From Erythrocercus mccallii (taxonomy: Eukaryota > Chordata > Aves > Passeriformes > Dicruridae), in NCBI GenBank assembly GCA_013397435.1, contig VZRG01001672.1:27488-91487 (forward strand): a stretch of DNA of 64,000 nt, given 5' to 3'. Of the stretch, positions 1 through 12,670 are shown in pieces (the stretch's first letter is position 1; every line of letters starts with the position of its first letter). The notes beneath the pieces were generated by a model. The model had not been told where the DNA came from and searched no databases. It worked only from the letters and a program-made list of their open reading frames with translations. The position numbers and the translations under genes are program-made.

Positions 1-50
1 AAGGAAGGAAGGAAGGAAGGAAGGAAGGAAGGAAGGAAGGAAGGAAGGAA
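1..50. repeat. (AAGG)n tetranucleotide microsatellite, cut by window edge
   Basis: Perfect AAGG repeat from the first base to about position 50, roughly twelve units. The true array extends to the left of the window, so its length is unknown. Confidence 0.97.
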
Positions 51-611
51 CTTTAAAATCACTAAAGCATTTTTAAAAATTTTTTAAGAGGAGCTGGCGG
101 CAAGAGAAAGAATGCAAACTAAAATTCTCTCATTTTTTTGGAATGTGTATTTGACAGAATTTCAGAACTTTCAGGGAGTAGTCCGAAGAGATCACTCCAG
201 AGTTCTAATACCTAAACTATCCCACAGGACAAATCATTCAAAGCCCTTTTTTTGTTTCTGAGAGAGGACTCAAGAATTCTGAAGGCTGCATTTCTCATGG
301 TGAATAATAAAATACAACATGCTATTCAACTAATCTGGAATATAATAAAAAAAATTGAAGTATTAGCACATCTTTCCAATTTAATATGAAAGGACGTCCA
401 CAAAAACAAAACACTTGCGTGCAAAGAAAAAGCTGATTCTAGCAATGAGATCAGTCTTTTACATACCTAATATAATTACCATTATTTCAATTACAGATCA
501 TATGATTGCCTTTTTTCCCATATGATCCAAATCTAGCTAGTGGTTTATATCAAGCAATTCTCATCTTCAGTAACTGAAAGGTAAGGTGATACTGTCCTAA
601 GCAGCAGATTC

Positions 612-652
612 AATCCTTTAGAAATTGCTCTTTAGAAATCCTTTAGAAATTG
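612..652. repeat. Short tandem duplication, 16-bp unit
   Basis: The 16-base word AATCCTTTAGAAATTG occurs at 612-627 and again at 637-652, with a related partial copy between them. Looks like a local slippage duplication. Confidence 0.85.
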
Positions 653-956
653 TCTTGCAAATGGTACTCTGTGGTCACAAGCATCCTCCATGAGTCTAAA
701 CCTGCAGTGTCAGAGCTAGGAGAGTTTAGCTTAGGTTGAAAACATGCTAAAATGAAAAATTAGGCATGCTAGCAGACAGGAGTGGACTACGCTTTCAAGT
801 CCAAAGCTAGCTACTTGACCTCTATGCGGCCAACGTAGTAGACAGACCAAAAATTTAATTTGGAGATGTGACAATAAGGAGCTACTGCATTGTCAGGTAA
901 TGGGAAAATGGGAGCAAAGAAAAAAATGTTGCCCTCAGTCATGTAATGGTTTGATG

Positions 957-1022
957 TTCCTGCCTTCCTGCCTGCTTTCCTGCCTTCCTCCTTCCTGCTT
1001 CCCTGCCTCCCTGCCTTCTGCT
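957..1022. repeat. Pyrimidine-rich (TTCC/TGCC) degenerate microsatellite
   Basis: About 65 bases almost entirely C and T with interspersed G, built from TTCC and TGCC words. It resembles a decayed version of the AAGG array at the left edge on the opposite strand. Confidence 0.85.
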
Positions 1023-1431
1023 TCAATGTAAAGCCCTCCTTTAGAAGAGCCTGTTCAAGTTTCTTTTGAAGCTGCTGAGAAGTGTCCACATCAAAAAAAA
1101 AAAAAAGAAAATCAAGATGTTAAAGTTAAGAGAGTGTTCAGAAAGTTGTTCTTTGTCAACTGGCCATAAGTTATGGCTTCCCAGATGAGACAAGCATCTC
1201 ATAATGTGAGACTTCATCCTAATTCAAATGATCTGTAGAACTGTATGATGAAGAAACCCTTGAAAGACTTTGTCAGCCACAATTTTTTAGACATTGTTTG
1301 CTACTAGCAACAGAATCATGTTTCCTTTCTCTTTTCTTATATGCCCTACATTTGCATATTTTATTTTACTTACCTGACAAGATATCACATGGACAAAAAT
1401 GTCCAAATCTGATTGTGAAAATATCAGGAAA

Positions 1432-2265
1432 TCACAGAATCATTAAAGTGCCCAGGTTTGAAGTGACTCAAAAGTTCATGGAGTCCAACCTTTCATAGGA
1501 CAGAAGGCTCCTATTAAACCATCCAGCACCCTGTCCAATTGCATTTGGAAAATCTCAAGAGACAGAGACTCTGACGTGTCCCTGGGGATCTTTTCAAGTG
1601 AAGAATTGTTCTCACTGTAAAAAAATTCTGTCTTATATTTGATCATTTTTGTGTCCTTTCTTTGCACCCTTTTCTTCTGTCTGTGATTTTCTTGAATTGT
1701 GGGGACCAGAACTGGAAACAATATTCCAAATATGGTCTAACAAGCAGTGAGAAGATTGGGATGGTCCCATTTCTACCTGTGCTAAAAATGTCTCTAGGGA
1801 TGCAGATCAGGGATGCTGTTCTGTCTTTGTTGCTGCATAGCATGCTACTGCTGATCTATGTTTATTTAGGTTGTCTACTAGGACTTAACAGCAAGGCTGC
1901 TCTCTAATCTCACAGTCCTAGCTTATACTAAGCTCTTTGATTATATCATCCCAGATACAGGCTTTTCATTTCTCTTTGTTAAATTTCTGACTGTTCTTGA
2001 TAGCTCATGCTTGTCTGGCTCTCTCTCCAAGATTGGCTCTCCCAGAGAAGTGTCCACTTCACCACGCAGTCTGGTAAGGATGCTTCCAATCCCATCATCC
2101 AAGGCAAAAGCTGCGTAAGAGGGGGGGCATCTCTGCGGGAACACCAGTTGTTACAGACTGCCAGCCTGAGTAAAAAACTCTGATCACCACCCACTGAGTG
2201 CAACCTGTTAGCAGTTTCCTACCCATCTTGCAGAGTACCCATCCACTCTATATACTAACGGGTTG
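1432..2265 (-). mobile_element. CR1 LINE fragment, minus strand, old
   Basis: The left end at about 1435 (CACAGAATCAT) corresponds to the reverse complement of the CR1 3' terminus. Moving right, the minus strand translates to degraded pieces of the C-terminal part of the CR1 reverse-transcriptase protein: LLVRPYLEYCFQFWSPQFKK near 1700-1765, with SLSLEIFQMQLD nearer the 3' end. At about 2090-2265 the sequence again resembles more upstream CR1 ORF2 DNA. The stretch 1900-2090 is less clear and may carry an indel or an unrelated insertion. Frames are broken throughout, so the copy is dead and older than the 50-kb copy. Family assignment is from recall of the avian CR1 pattern; the exact right end is uncertain. 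Confidence 0.8.
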
Positions 2266-2269
2266 GACT

Positions 2270-5200
2270 TAAAGTCTCTGGAAGATTGCTTTTACTTTAT
2301 TCCCAAGTGTGAAAATCATCTTAGAAAGTGGCTTTGCCCTCCTCAGTGGAAACCATTTCAACACTAATTTTTTAAGGGGGATTTAAGTATTTGACTTCAG
2401 GTATGCAGGCAATTCAAAGAACCAAACCCTGAAACTTTGGTTCCTACTTGGAATTTTGTAACACGATGATTTGTGAATTTAAACCAAAATACTTTTGTGG
2501 ACATGTGTCATATATAGTATATAGCATGTATTTTATCTTATGTGTGTCAGCTTAGTTTCCTTCTTATGCAGATGTCACTTCTCTAAGCTGTTAATACTTA
2601 GGAGTCTCTAGATCTTGCCCTTTTCCTTTGAAGTATTTCTGATACACTGTCTGGTTCAGTTCCCTAAAATTCCTTTCGTAAAATAAAACCTAGCTAAAAT
2701 ATAAACAACGTAAATGAAGCTGTGATTGTGAAAACACATCTCTGCAGGTTTCTGCCTATGGCTTGTTAACTGTTCTGTGCAGGAAAAGTCAGGTTGAGTA
2801 ACTGTGCTGGATGCTTCTACAGAGTTCACTGAATTCTTAGTCTGTCTTAACCACCAGTTGAAAATAACAGAGCACTTTTCTCTCTTGCATTTTCTCTCTT
2901 GTGTTTAAGCATTTTTGATCATTAGAGAACAGTTCTAGTGAGTAGACTTTTTAATGAATATCTTGCTAAATAAACAATTTATTGGTTTATTTGCTGGGGC
3001 TGCAGTAGAAAACCCTTGTGTTTAAACACTGAAGGACAATGTCCAAAATTTCTTCTAATTGGATAGACCATCTCACTGGACATTTTGTTTGCCCTTGTCA
3101 ACATATACTTGCTCCCACAGTCACATTTGCTTCACCTGACAGGAAAAAAAATGCTAGCTTCCATTAATAAAATCCATTTTAAGGTCTACAGGGGGTAAAT
3201 TATTTTTAAAATTAGTTTTTTATTTTATTAGTCAGATTGCATTGTGTCAAAACCATGTTGGAGTCAGTGGCACTTCATTTGCTCTTGATAATATTGACAC
3301 AATCACTCTATGTCTCTGTTCAACATGACACCGTTAACCCTCTGAGACTAATATTTTTAAAAAGACAACAGGCAATTTTAAACTAATTACTTTAGAATAA
3401 ATTATTACAATGTGTTTTATTTCTTACTAGCTTTATTGCTAGACAAAGAGAATGTAAGCAGCAATTTAATTAATTTATCATATGAAAATTAGATTAGAAA
3501 CACCAGAAATCAGATATAGAGTGTTATGTATCTTTCCAGAAACTTTGGCCAATGCATTTGACTCCAGGTACAGTAAAGTAAACGAGATCAAGCACAAGTT
3601 TGCATAAAGCAATACTGGCTGCTTTGGCATACAAAAATAATAGTAGGATACAGTGAAGCTTTTTTATAGCATCTGTAATATTTAAGAGGTCATTAACTTC
3701 ACATGTCACAAGCACAATTTTGAAACTTTACCCTTGCTATCCTCCAGTTTTCCTCCTGGGATTGTCAAATACTTGAGTACAATCCTTATCTGTAATTCAC
3801 ATGACTAGAAAGTAAGAAAGAACAGAACTAGCTTCCTTTAGGAAATTGGACATTTTCTTTGCAAATAGAACCACACTGGCAGAGGAAATTGTTATGATAA
3901 ATAAATCAAGTTTCATTTCTACTCTACAGATTTACATTAGTGAGATCATTAAAATCATTATTGTAGATACTTCGTCCCTTCATCCTTGATGAAACTTCTA
4001 CATTTTTGCATATCAGGTCCATAAAGATGTTTCCAAACTGTTACCTTATAGTAATTTAAACTCAGAGAGATACAGTGTGATGTTATATAGCTGAACAGTC
4101 TTGGAAGATGACATCATGAACCTGAGAGGCAGGCATTATTTTCATAACGTGACAGAAGAGTGTAGTGGATAGCAAAGGAAAGTAATGAAGACACTGAAAA
4201 TTCTGTATACACTGGGACAAACCCAGATCTGAAGTCACCTCTGAAATGGAGAGTAGAAATTTCGTGATGGCTTTGTTTAACATAACAGGCCAAACTATTA
4301 ATGGACTTAAGGAGAGGAATGAAGCAACTAGAGTGGTTGTTTATGCTACAAACTTTGATATGGGCCGACCATGAGTTTTATATGGGCCAGACATGATGAC
4401 AGAATACAGAAAAGATGTGATGTCAGAGCTTCAAGGTGAAACTTAGGACATTTTTAGCATTAAGGAGAAAGAAGCATGGGGAGAGAACAGTGAATAGTGT
4501 ATTGGTGTGCATCTGCATACTCATTTCTCTCTTGAGCTATGTAACAGGTCCTGACCTGCAGCCTCTATGCTTTTCATTCAATGTAAAATGCCACATTTGA
4601 AAAATACAGGTATGTCTTCACTGGAAAAAGGCTCTATGAAAGTATATTGGAAGATAACCCACTGAGGTAGCTCATTTACATCTTTCTTGTATGGAGCTCT
4701 ACTAAAACAACTGATTTATAATATTGTCAAGGGATAATATTAATTTTAAGTTGTAATGTGTCTCTGTATGTTTCAGTACTTATTGTGGTTGACGTGTCAC
4801 TTGGCCAATATTTGCTCTCTCTGTCATAGTGGTACACATCAAGGGGAAACAAAGATCACAGATCAGTCAAGGTGACACAGAATATACCACAATGTGTTCC
4901 AACTGTTCATGCAAACATTCTCTATGATCTGACTTCCATGCTCAAGTCTTTTCCATAATGCAAATATGCTCTGAAAAAGACATCTGCTGCCTTTGAACAC
5001 TTTCATGGCTTGTATCCAGCTTTCATTTGGCATTTCTGTAGTGATAGCATGCTTTCTCTATATTGGTGGTAAAGCATTGCTTATCAAAGTGTTTCTAAAA
5101 GTGACTCTAACTGACTTCTAATTCCCATGTTCATTCATCTCTGTCTTATAGACATATTGATGAAGATGACCAGAGCCAAACACAACACTACATTTTCCTT

Positions 5201-8200
5201 TCTTTTGCAGGGTTATGTTATCGGGCTACCCGTGTTGAATGTACATTACAAGTACTGAGAAATAAGCAGCCTACTTGTAAAATGCTAGTGAAGACATGGT
5301 TTATGCTATTAGAAAGTTTGATTCAATATAAAATTTAAATCCAATTTGTTAGAGGCCAAGCCAAAATCCCTAGTGAGTTTTGTAAAATTCAGTAACCAGA
5401 AAAAGAAGTATTAGCACCTCCAGTACTTTCTCATGTATTGACATTTTGATAAATGATTGTATTTGTCTCTGTAAAAGGCTGGAATGATGTCACTAATCAC
5501 TAATTGTTGATTGGAAAATCAGTATTTTTCTAAAAAATTGTCAAAAGTGTACCATTGCAGATTCTTTTCTGCTTCTGATTTTTTGGCCAATAGAATTACT
5601 GAAACCATTACTACTGCATAAATGTGTAAATAATTTTCTATTCTCCACTGCTTTTTTTTCTCCAGTAATATGCAAAGACTGTTATTATCTTGTAGGCACA
5701 GTTAGATTTAAAAGGACACAAACAATTTTATCTGAGTCCTTTCAGATCTATCAGCAATTACCTTTCGGTCTCTGCAACTCTAACTTGCAGTTCTTCAATA
5801 GAGCTCAGCTGTGTTTCTAATGCTTTGTAATGTCACCCTTACTTTGTCAAGTACTTTCCTACTAATGTAACATTTGAGTTCATTTTTATGGTTTGTTTTC
5901 CTGGAACACACCCAAACCCTTCAAATACAGTCTGGTATGCTGTAAACATGTCAGCATTCACTTATTCCTGCTTTACAATATTGACTCTACGTTTATGCTT
6001 GTTACTACTGTCACACCAAGAATTGCTTATAAACCAAACACCACAGTGTGAAATAAGTGTTTTCTTCTCTTCTCTCTATATAGAAAGTAGTTCAAGTAAA
6101 ACCTCCCAGATGCTTGCCTTTCCTTATATGAAAGAAGACCTGATGCTGAACAGGGCTGTGCAGCAGTGATTCTTGGCGAAGCCTCAATGATCTGGTCCTT
6201 CTTTGAAGTATCACAAACAAGCACATTCGTAATTATCATGCTTCTCTTACAGTCACTGCACATTTTTGATAAACAGTTGTACTGGCTAGATTTCCAGCAA
6301 TTACATTGAAACCCAAAATATTATGTGAAGAGAGTTTTTGTTCACCATCTGCTATACTCTCTCATGTGTCAGTTGTGAAATTCTAGTGAACTTTTATGTA
6401 TAACTTCCTGCTTTTAGTCATAGTTGGACTTCATCATCTTTCCTCTCTCATACCATTTGGTGGGCAGTAGTGTAAAGTACTGAAATGAGCACGGAAGTTA
6501 GCCATTACAGCAAGCCTGAAGATGGTCCTTGTTTTTTGTAGGGTAGGTATACCAACAAGGTTGTGATGATTTTCTCCATATATTACAGAACACATATTCA
6601 ATTTCTTTTTATAAAAAGAATAAATTCTTAAAGATTACTGTCTTCTGCATTTACTTAGGGAATATTTAGCCTCAATTACTTTTCTTGCAATCTATGCAAT
6701 GGTTCTACTAAAGACCTTCACACAATAGAATGATTCACATCACAGTTAAACTTAGAAAGTACTTTCAAGTGGCTTCATATGCAGCTGTACTATATTTATT
6801 TTCTTTTGTTCAAAAGACCTCCCTGTACACTTTTGCCTATAGTGCTCTCAGGCATTTTTTATATGTACCGCAATAAATCTGCTTCCAATCAAAGAAAAAT
6901 GCTTCCTTTTTAAAAAAATCTGCTTATTTTTAAACACAGATTTTCTTCTACCACATGGAGAAATAACATCACATATTTTCTTCTGGAGCACATATGTAAT
7001 GCTTTTATGAAATCTGTCATAGAGCGTCTTGGTGGTATATATGCATGAGTAAAACATTGTTTAGTAACACACAATCATGCATGAATTTCCTAAACACAGT
7101 GGGTACAGTGAGTGGATTTTTGTTGTAAGACACACTCACAAACTTCACACTCACATGAACCAGCCACTGCGCACAGACCAGCACAGCCCAGTCCAGCAGG
7201 ACAGGTCCAAGACACCCAAGCCAACAGCTGAACAAATGACCTCCATACACCATGGCTGCAATGCAGGCTTTGCCTTAATACAGTGTTGGACACCTGTTGA
7301 CACGTGTCCCTAACTGAGGAACTGCTGGTTTTGCTGTTATGTTGTATGTCAGGTATCCAGCATGCACTGAGGACATGCCTCAAGGCCAGTCTCTGTGATT
7401 CCTCATCTGGGGCCATTTGGCAGCTGTCACCAGGGTTTTGTCATCTATTGTTCCCCTGTTCTAGAGGTCTTACAGAACTGTGAAGCTTGCATTGGTTATG
7501 TGACAAGTTTTTTTCTGTTGCTTCTTTGTTTTTCAGCTCACATTTCAATGATCTAATCAGTTAGAAATGGATAATTGTTGTCAAAGTCTCCTTTGCCTGA
7601 GCCCTCAGGTAGGCTTTGCCCCAGCAGCTGCAATGTTTTCTTGTGTTGTGTAAAAGTTTGCTCTGAACTTAACTTTCTTGGTGACAAGCTGTCACTCATT
7701 GCACTCTGCTTTTGTTATCGGGTGTCAAATTTCATTTGTGTATTTTAAGTAAAAGGGTCCCTGCATTAAATTTCTATCATCACAGTTTCCTAAACGTGTA
7801 GGAACTCTCAGTAGATACATGGACATTCAATATGTTTCATATGTCATCTTTATTAAAAGTATTTGATCCATGTGTGCTTTTTTTCATACAGGCAAAACCA
7901 GATTTGTTATAGCCTTACTCAATACAGTAATTATTTTGATTAATTTGATTATTATTTATGCCAATGTTCTCATACAGAATCACAAACCACATCCATGAAC
8001 TCAAAATGTGAATTACTAGGAAAAAAATGGAGGATGGGAGCATTTCCAATCTTACCTAATTTCAGAACCTGAAAATTATAGCGGAGCAGATCTGGCTACT
8101 TCCATTCAGTGAATGTGTATGAAATATGAACAGACATTTCTCAGCTTGGAGGAAGAATGTGATCATAACTGCAACCAAAAAAGACCACTTGAGATGTGTA

Positions 8201-10201
8201 ATCTGACCTTTATGATGTGCCAGATTAATTTTTGCTATTATCTTTTTCAGAGAAAAACTGCTTTCTTTTTTTAAATAGTAAATTGTTTTGATAATGAATT
8301 ATTCATCATAAATGTATTTAGTTACTTCCAGTAATGATGTAATAAGAGTCTGGGGCTTTGAGGGGGGAGAGGATGGGACAAAGTAGTATATTTAAACTAT
8401 ATTTAATAGCCTATACAATATATCACCAGCAAACTCATAAATACCAAATGCACTGCTGTTTCCTTTCACCTATGCTTTATTAATTGCTATACTTTCAGTA
8501 ACCTTATAAATGTTTCACTGTATCTGAAATATACATTCATTATGCAATAAATGATTGAAGCTCAGTAATGGGTTTTCCTTTAAACATAATTTATGATTTG
8601 CCTTGGCAGGCTAATACCTAGAAACTGTTTCCTGCTTCTGCCAAAGGGTGCATAAATTTTACCAAAAAAAAAAGAAGAAAAGAAAAGCAAGCTTATAGTT
8701 AAACTGTGGAACTGTAGTTTATCCAATGGGCATTATGCCTAAGCTCAGAAAAGTAAGCCTGAAAATCCTGTAGCATGTACTTGTACTACTGTTTCTAAGC
8801 ACCATTGATTTTACAGGTTTCCTGAACAAAGTCCTTTTCCAGCTTTCTCACAGAAAAATTGTAAGTATAGAACTGGTGTAAGTATTTCAAGTATGCAGCG
8901 TGTTCCACTTGAAAATCTGGTTGACAGTTGAAACAGGATGAAATGTCTGTATATAGTTTTTAGGGAATATGATTGAAACATGTCATCAATGTGGTCTGTG
9001 CTACAATGACAATAAAAATACAGGGTTTTGACAGGCACTGTTCCTATTGAACATAATGTTCCTAAGTTCAATCAGAAGGATTTTAGCTCACTTCAGATTT
9101 AACTAACTTCTTAGAAAATTATGAACAATAGCCAGAAAGATAATTATAAGAACATAATGAAGAAAAGAAGAAGTGTAAGAGAAAGGGCAAAAGGGAAGGG
9201 AAGAATAAAAATTGTATACATTTAAATTTTAAAGTACATCGAAGAAAAACTAAATAAACAACCCTGGAAACTAAGATGAAATAAACACTTCATTTAGCGT
9301 CCATTCAAAATATTTTAGCTGGCAGAATTTCGTATGGGTTTTTAAACTGATTTGAGTAATGAGAATGATGCAGAACAGACTCTTACTGTACCTGCCTATT
9401 CCCTGTGTTAGAAAGTGCAGGGCTGACTTTCTGTGCATTGTTCAATGCCTCTGCATGCTCATAAGCAGTTTTTGGATGATGCTTTGTGCTCTCAGCCTGT
9501 TCATGCCACCTTCTTACACCATGGTGCTTGATACCTAGACTACCAGGTTACTGATGACAGCAGTAACTTAGCAGACAACATTTAGTCAGATGTCACTCCC
9601 TTCCAAGGAAGATGCAGTTATTCTTAGGATTCTAAAGGCCTGCACCACGTCCTTGATTGACCTTATGATATGGAGACATTCTCAGCTTGGTGACTTTGTT
9701 AAAGGATCATGTTACTTTCTTGTCTGAATCTTAATAATTGCCTAAACCCCAAATTTCTTAGGTATATCAAGGATGGGAAGGATACACCTGAGTCCTGCTA
9801 GCGTGCTGCTGCTGTCCCAGTAAAGGGTTGCAAACTCTCTTCAGTGAGGAGCAGACAGATAGAGCATCTCAGTTTTGTGTGGGAGAAGTTTTAGTAATCC
9901 AAATGTCTTATTACTTGCAATTGTTTTGAACAGTGTATAGCAGCTTACCAGGAAAACATGTATTTATTACTCTGAAAAGAATTCAGCATCTGTTTTTCCT
10001 CACTCACAACCACTTTGGACAACTTTTGGCTTAAATGATTCACTTTAAGCAGATGGAAAATACCAAATATACTTGGCTTGTAAGGAAAATGGTAAAGAAT
10101 GCTTTTTAATATAATAAGTTGTTTCTTTCCATTGCATAAAATGTTTCAGTTCTTACTGAATATGTCTAGATGCCAATCAGATAACAGAAAAAAATTGCCT
10201 T
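2270..10201. other. Unique AT-rich sequence, no gene seen
   Basis: About 8 kb without a recognised gene or transposon. The only compositional change is 7090-7480, which is richer in G+C and contains a 108-codon minus-strand frame with no family signature. Other frames are short and look random. Confidence 0.55.
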
Positions 10202-10206
10202 TTGAG

Positions 10207-10513
10207 TGTGCTGGGTTTTGGCCTTGCAACAGTTTATCCTTAATGATGTACAGATGACCAGTTCCTCATCTGGAGCAAGTGATCTCCTCAGAGCTCACTG
10301 CTGATATGGTTCCAGACTGGGTTAACAATAAATAAGTTCTTTTTCAGTGTAATTCAATGATGAAGCACTTCCATATGTGTGTTAAGCCATCAGTGAGAAA
10401 GAGGTACAGGAAGAAATACAGGAGTATTAAGTCTCCTAGTCAAGACCTGTAGCAGTGCCCATACTTTTATTTAGACTTTTCTATAGCTGCTCTAAGTAGA
10501 GAAAACAAAACCA
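10207..10513 (+). mobile_element. Possible short solo LTR with 5-bp duplication
   Basis: The segment begins TGTGCTGGG, like some avian ERVL LTRs, and ends ACCA. It carries AATAAA at 10327-10332. It is flanked by TTGAG at 10202-10206 and TTGAG at 10514-10518, an exact 5-bp direct repeat. The interior is not recognised, and at 307 bp it is short for an avian LTR. The match could be chance in AT-rich DNA. Confidence 0.3.
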
Positions 10514-11288
10514 TTGAGATGCATACTGCTTCAGATCACATCTAAGAACAGATCCACATGAGTATAGACTGAGAAGTTATACTTTATTAGGTGTACTATA
10601 CTTACTAGGATTTTTTTTCAACATTTTTCAATTCAGTTATTGCTCATAAAAGTGAATCCAGTAACCAGAAAGATGAACAGAAAATATATTTTAAGGAGAT
10701 TGTGTTTTAATTAGGTATTTTGGACTTTCAGGAAAATTTGACAAAGCTGAAATGAATTTTCAGATTATTTGTTCTACATGAATCTGTGCTTCTGCTAAGA
10801 GCTTAAGCTGAGAAATTTGAGGCAGTTTTATTCACACTGAATAATCCAGATTTCTATCCAAATAGAAAAATTTAAATAGTCTTGTTCTATCTACTGAAGT
10901 CAATATTGTAGAGGTTTTTTTCTGAAAACACTTATACCTTTACAAATGTCAAGGCTTAATTCTACTTTAAATTCTTTTATATCCAGAAATGATCTAGCAT
11001 GTCAGGAACTGTCTGAACTTTTGGCAGTATGGGAAGAAAGTGGTCCTAAGTGAAGGAAATGCATGTGATTTTTGCTACTTGCTAATAGTTCTTAATGTAT
11101 ATAGTTGTCTAAGAGGTCTTGTAGGATTTGCTAACTATTTTCTTATTTATTAATTATTATCCTGGGGCTGTATAATAAGATGTGTCATATGTTTCTACCT
11201 TGTCTTGACACAAAAAGCCCAAGTTGCCATTTCCTTTACAGAAAGGCAATATATTACTGCAATTGCACTCTTGTTACATAAAGCATTT

Positions 11289-11330
11289 TATATCTATATA
11301 TCTATATATCTATATAGATATATATAAATA
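11289..11330. repeat. TATATC repeat with a 22-bp perfect palindrome
   Basis: Alternating TATATC words end in a palindrome centred on CTATATAG (11310-11317). The self-complementary part spans 11303-11324. Pure A/T with periodic C and G; a likely replication-slippage or cruciform-prone site. Confidence 0.85.
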
Positions 11331-12649
11331 CATATGTATGTCAACTCTGTTCCTTAACATATTCCTTTAATGAAAATGAGCAAAATTTTCATGCCCTTAT
11401 GATTCTGATATGCATTTTGGCACTGCACATTATCTCATGGTTTGCCTGTTCACATACTCTACATCTCCTTTCTGACTTGCAGCTGGAAGCCCAGGACATG
11501 GAATATAATGACTTGCTTCAGGCAGTAGAGTAGTCACTGAAGTAAGAGCTTTACTGGGTGGTATCCTCTCCTGGAATGCAATCTGTGTCAGGTGATCAAG
11601 GACAAATAGGAAGCCAGATATTTTCACTCTGACAGCTTCAGCCACAGATTGAGGCCAGTTGTAGGAAAACTGCTTGGAATTAGAGGTCTTCTGCAACTTA
11701 TTTCCTTCAGAGTATATGACAAGGCAGGATGTTATACCTGTTAAGAAGATCTAGCAAAACTCCTGCAGTGGAAAGGCTGAGTGGAAACAAGAGGAACCAA
11801 AGTGGCAGGATGAATGAGATGTACCAAAAGGTTCAACCTAGAATTAGGAAAGATATGACATAAGTCAAAGCAAAACTAAAGAAAAAGCAGAATGCTAAAC
11901 AGATTTCCCATTCTTGTGTTTGGTTTAGGAGTGAGGGAGTGTTGGGGTGCCAGATATTTTATTTTGCTGCAAGGGGTGATGAGTTGAAAGGGGAAGAGAT
12001 AACTGATGGATCTCAGGAAGAATTACTATGAAGTGCTAAGGGTGTCTTTGAAAAGACAAAACTGAGACGTTGGTGACAGTTACAGCTTTTCAGTGCTTTC
12101 ACTTTTCCAAACCAAGCAACCAGAGGGAAGTATAATTCTTCAGCACTTAAAGCTCCTTAAATGGATATTTTAGGATTAATTTCTTTGATTTCTGGCTTTT
12201 CACATAATTGAACATATTTCATAAGGGGAACCACTACAAGAAAGTTCATGACATCCATTAAGTGAAGCATAGCCCATGAAGATACCTGATTAGACAACTC
12301 CTGACCACAGAAGGAGGTATTAAAAAACTGTCCAACTGAATGAGATACTTTACTGTGCCTACTTCAATCTACCATTTCTATCAGCCCTAATTATAGTCAG
12401 CTAATTCTGTTAGCTTCTTTAATATCTTTAATACAATTTAAGCTATAGTACATACAAGCTAAGAGCAAGGACTGCCATTTAATGGAGTTACCATTTTCAG
12501 AGGAACCTTTTCATTTTATGAAGAAAAGAATTATTCATTATTTTTGCCATGATGGAAGCTTGCTGAGTTTTTTTCTTTTATTGGAATATCTTACACCAAA
12601 AACCAGATAGTACTTTGTTTACTTAACAATAGTTGCAATGTGCCATCAG

Positions 12650-12670
12650 AAAAAAAAAAAAAAAAAAAAA
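12650..12670. repeat. A21 homopolymer
   Basis: Twenty-one consecutive A residues followed by GGTGGAAAAAAGTGAAAA-type purine sequence. No polyadenylation signal or matching duplication marks it as a retrocopy tail. Confidence 0.95.

Larger units (their letters stand above)
51..1429. other. AT-rich unique sequence, no gene seen
   Basis: No exon-like reading frame or recognised transposon. It holds a short tandem duplication, a C/T-rich tract and an A14 run at 1093-1106; the first two are listed separately. Confidence 0.6.

Noticed and set aside
7090..7416. 108-codon minus-strand frame in a GC-richer patch, with Cys-rich end
   Set aside because: Cysteines come from a CA/GT-rich stretch; no domain spacing recognised.
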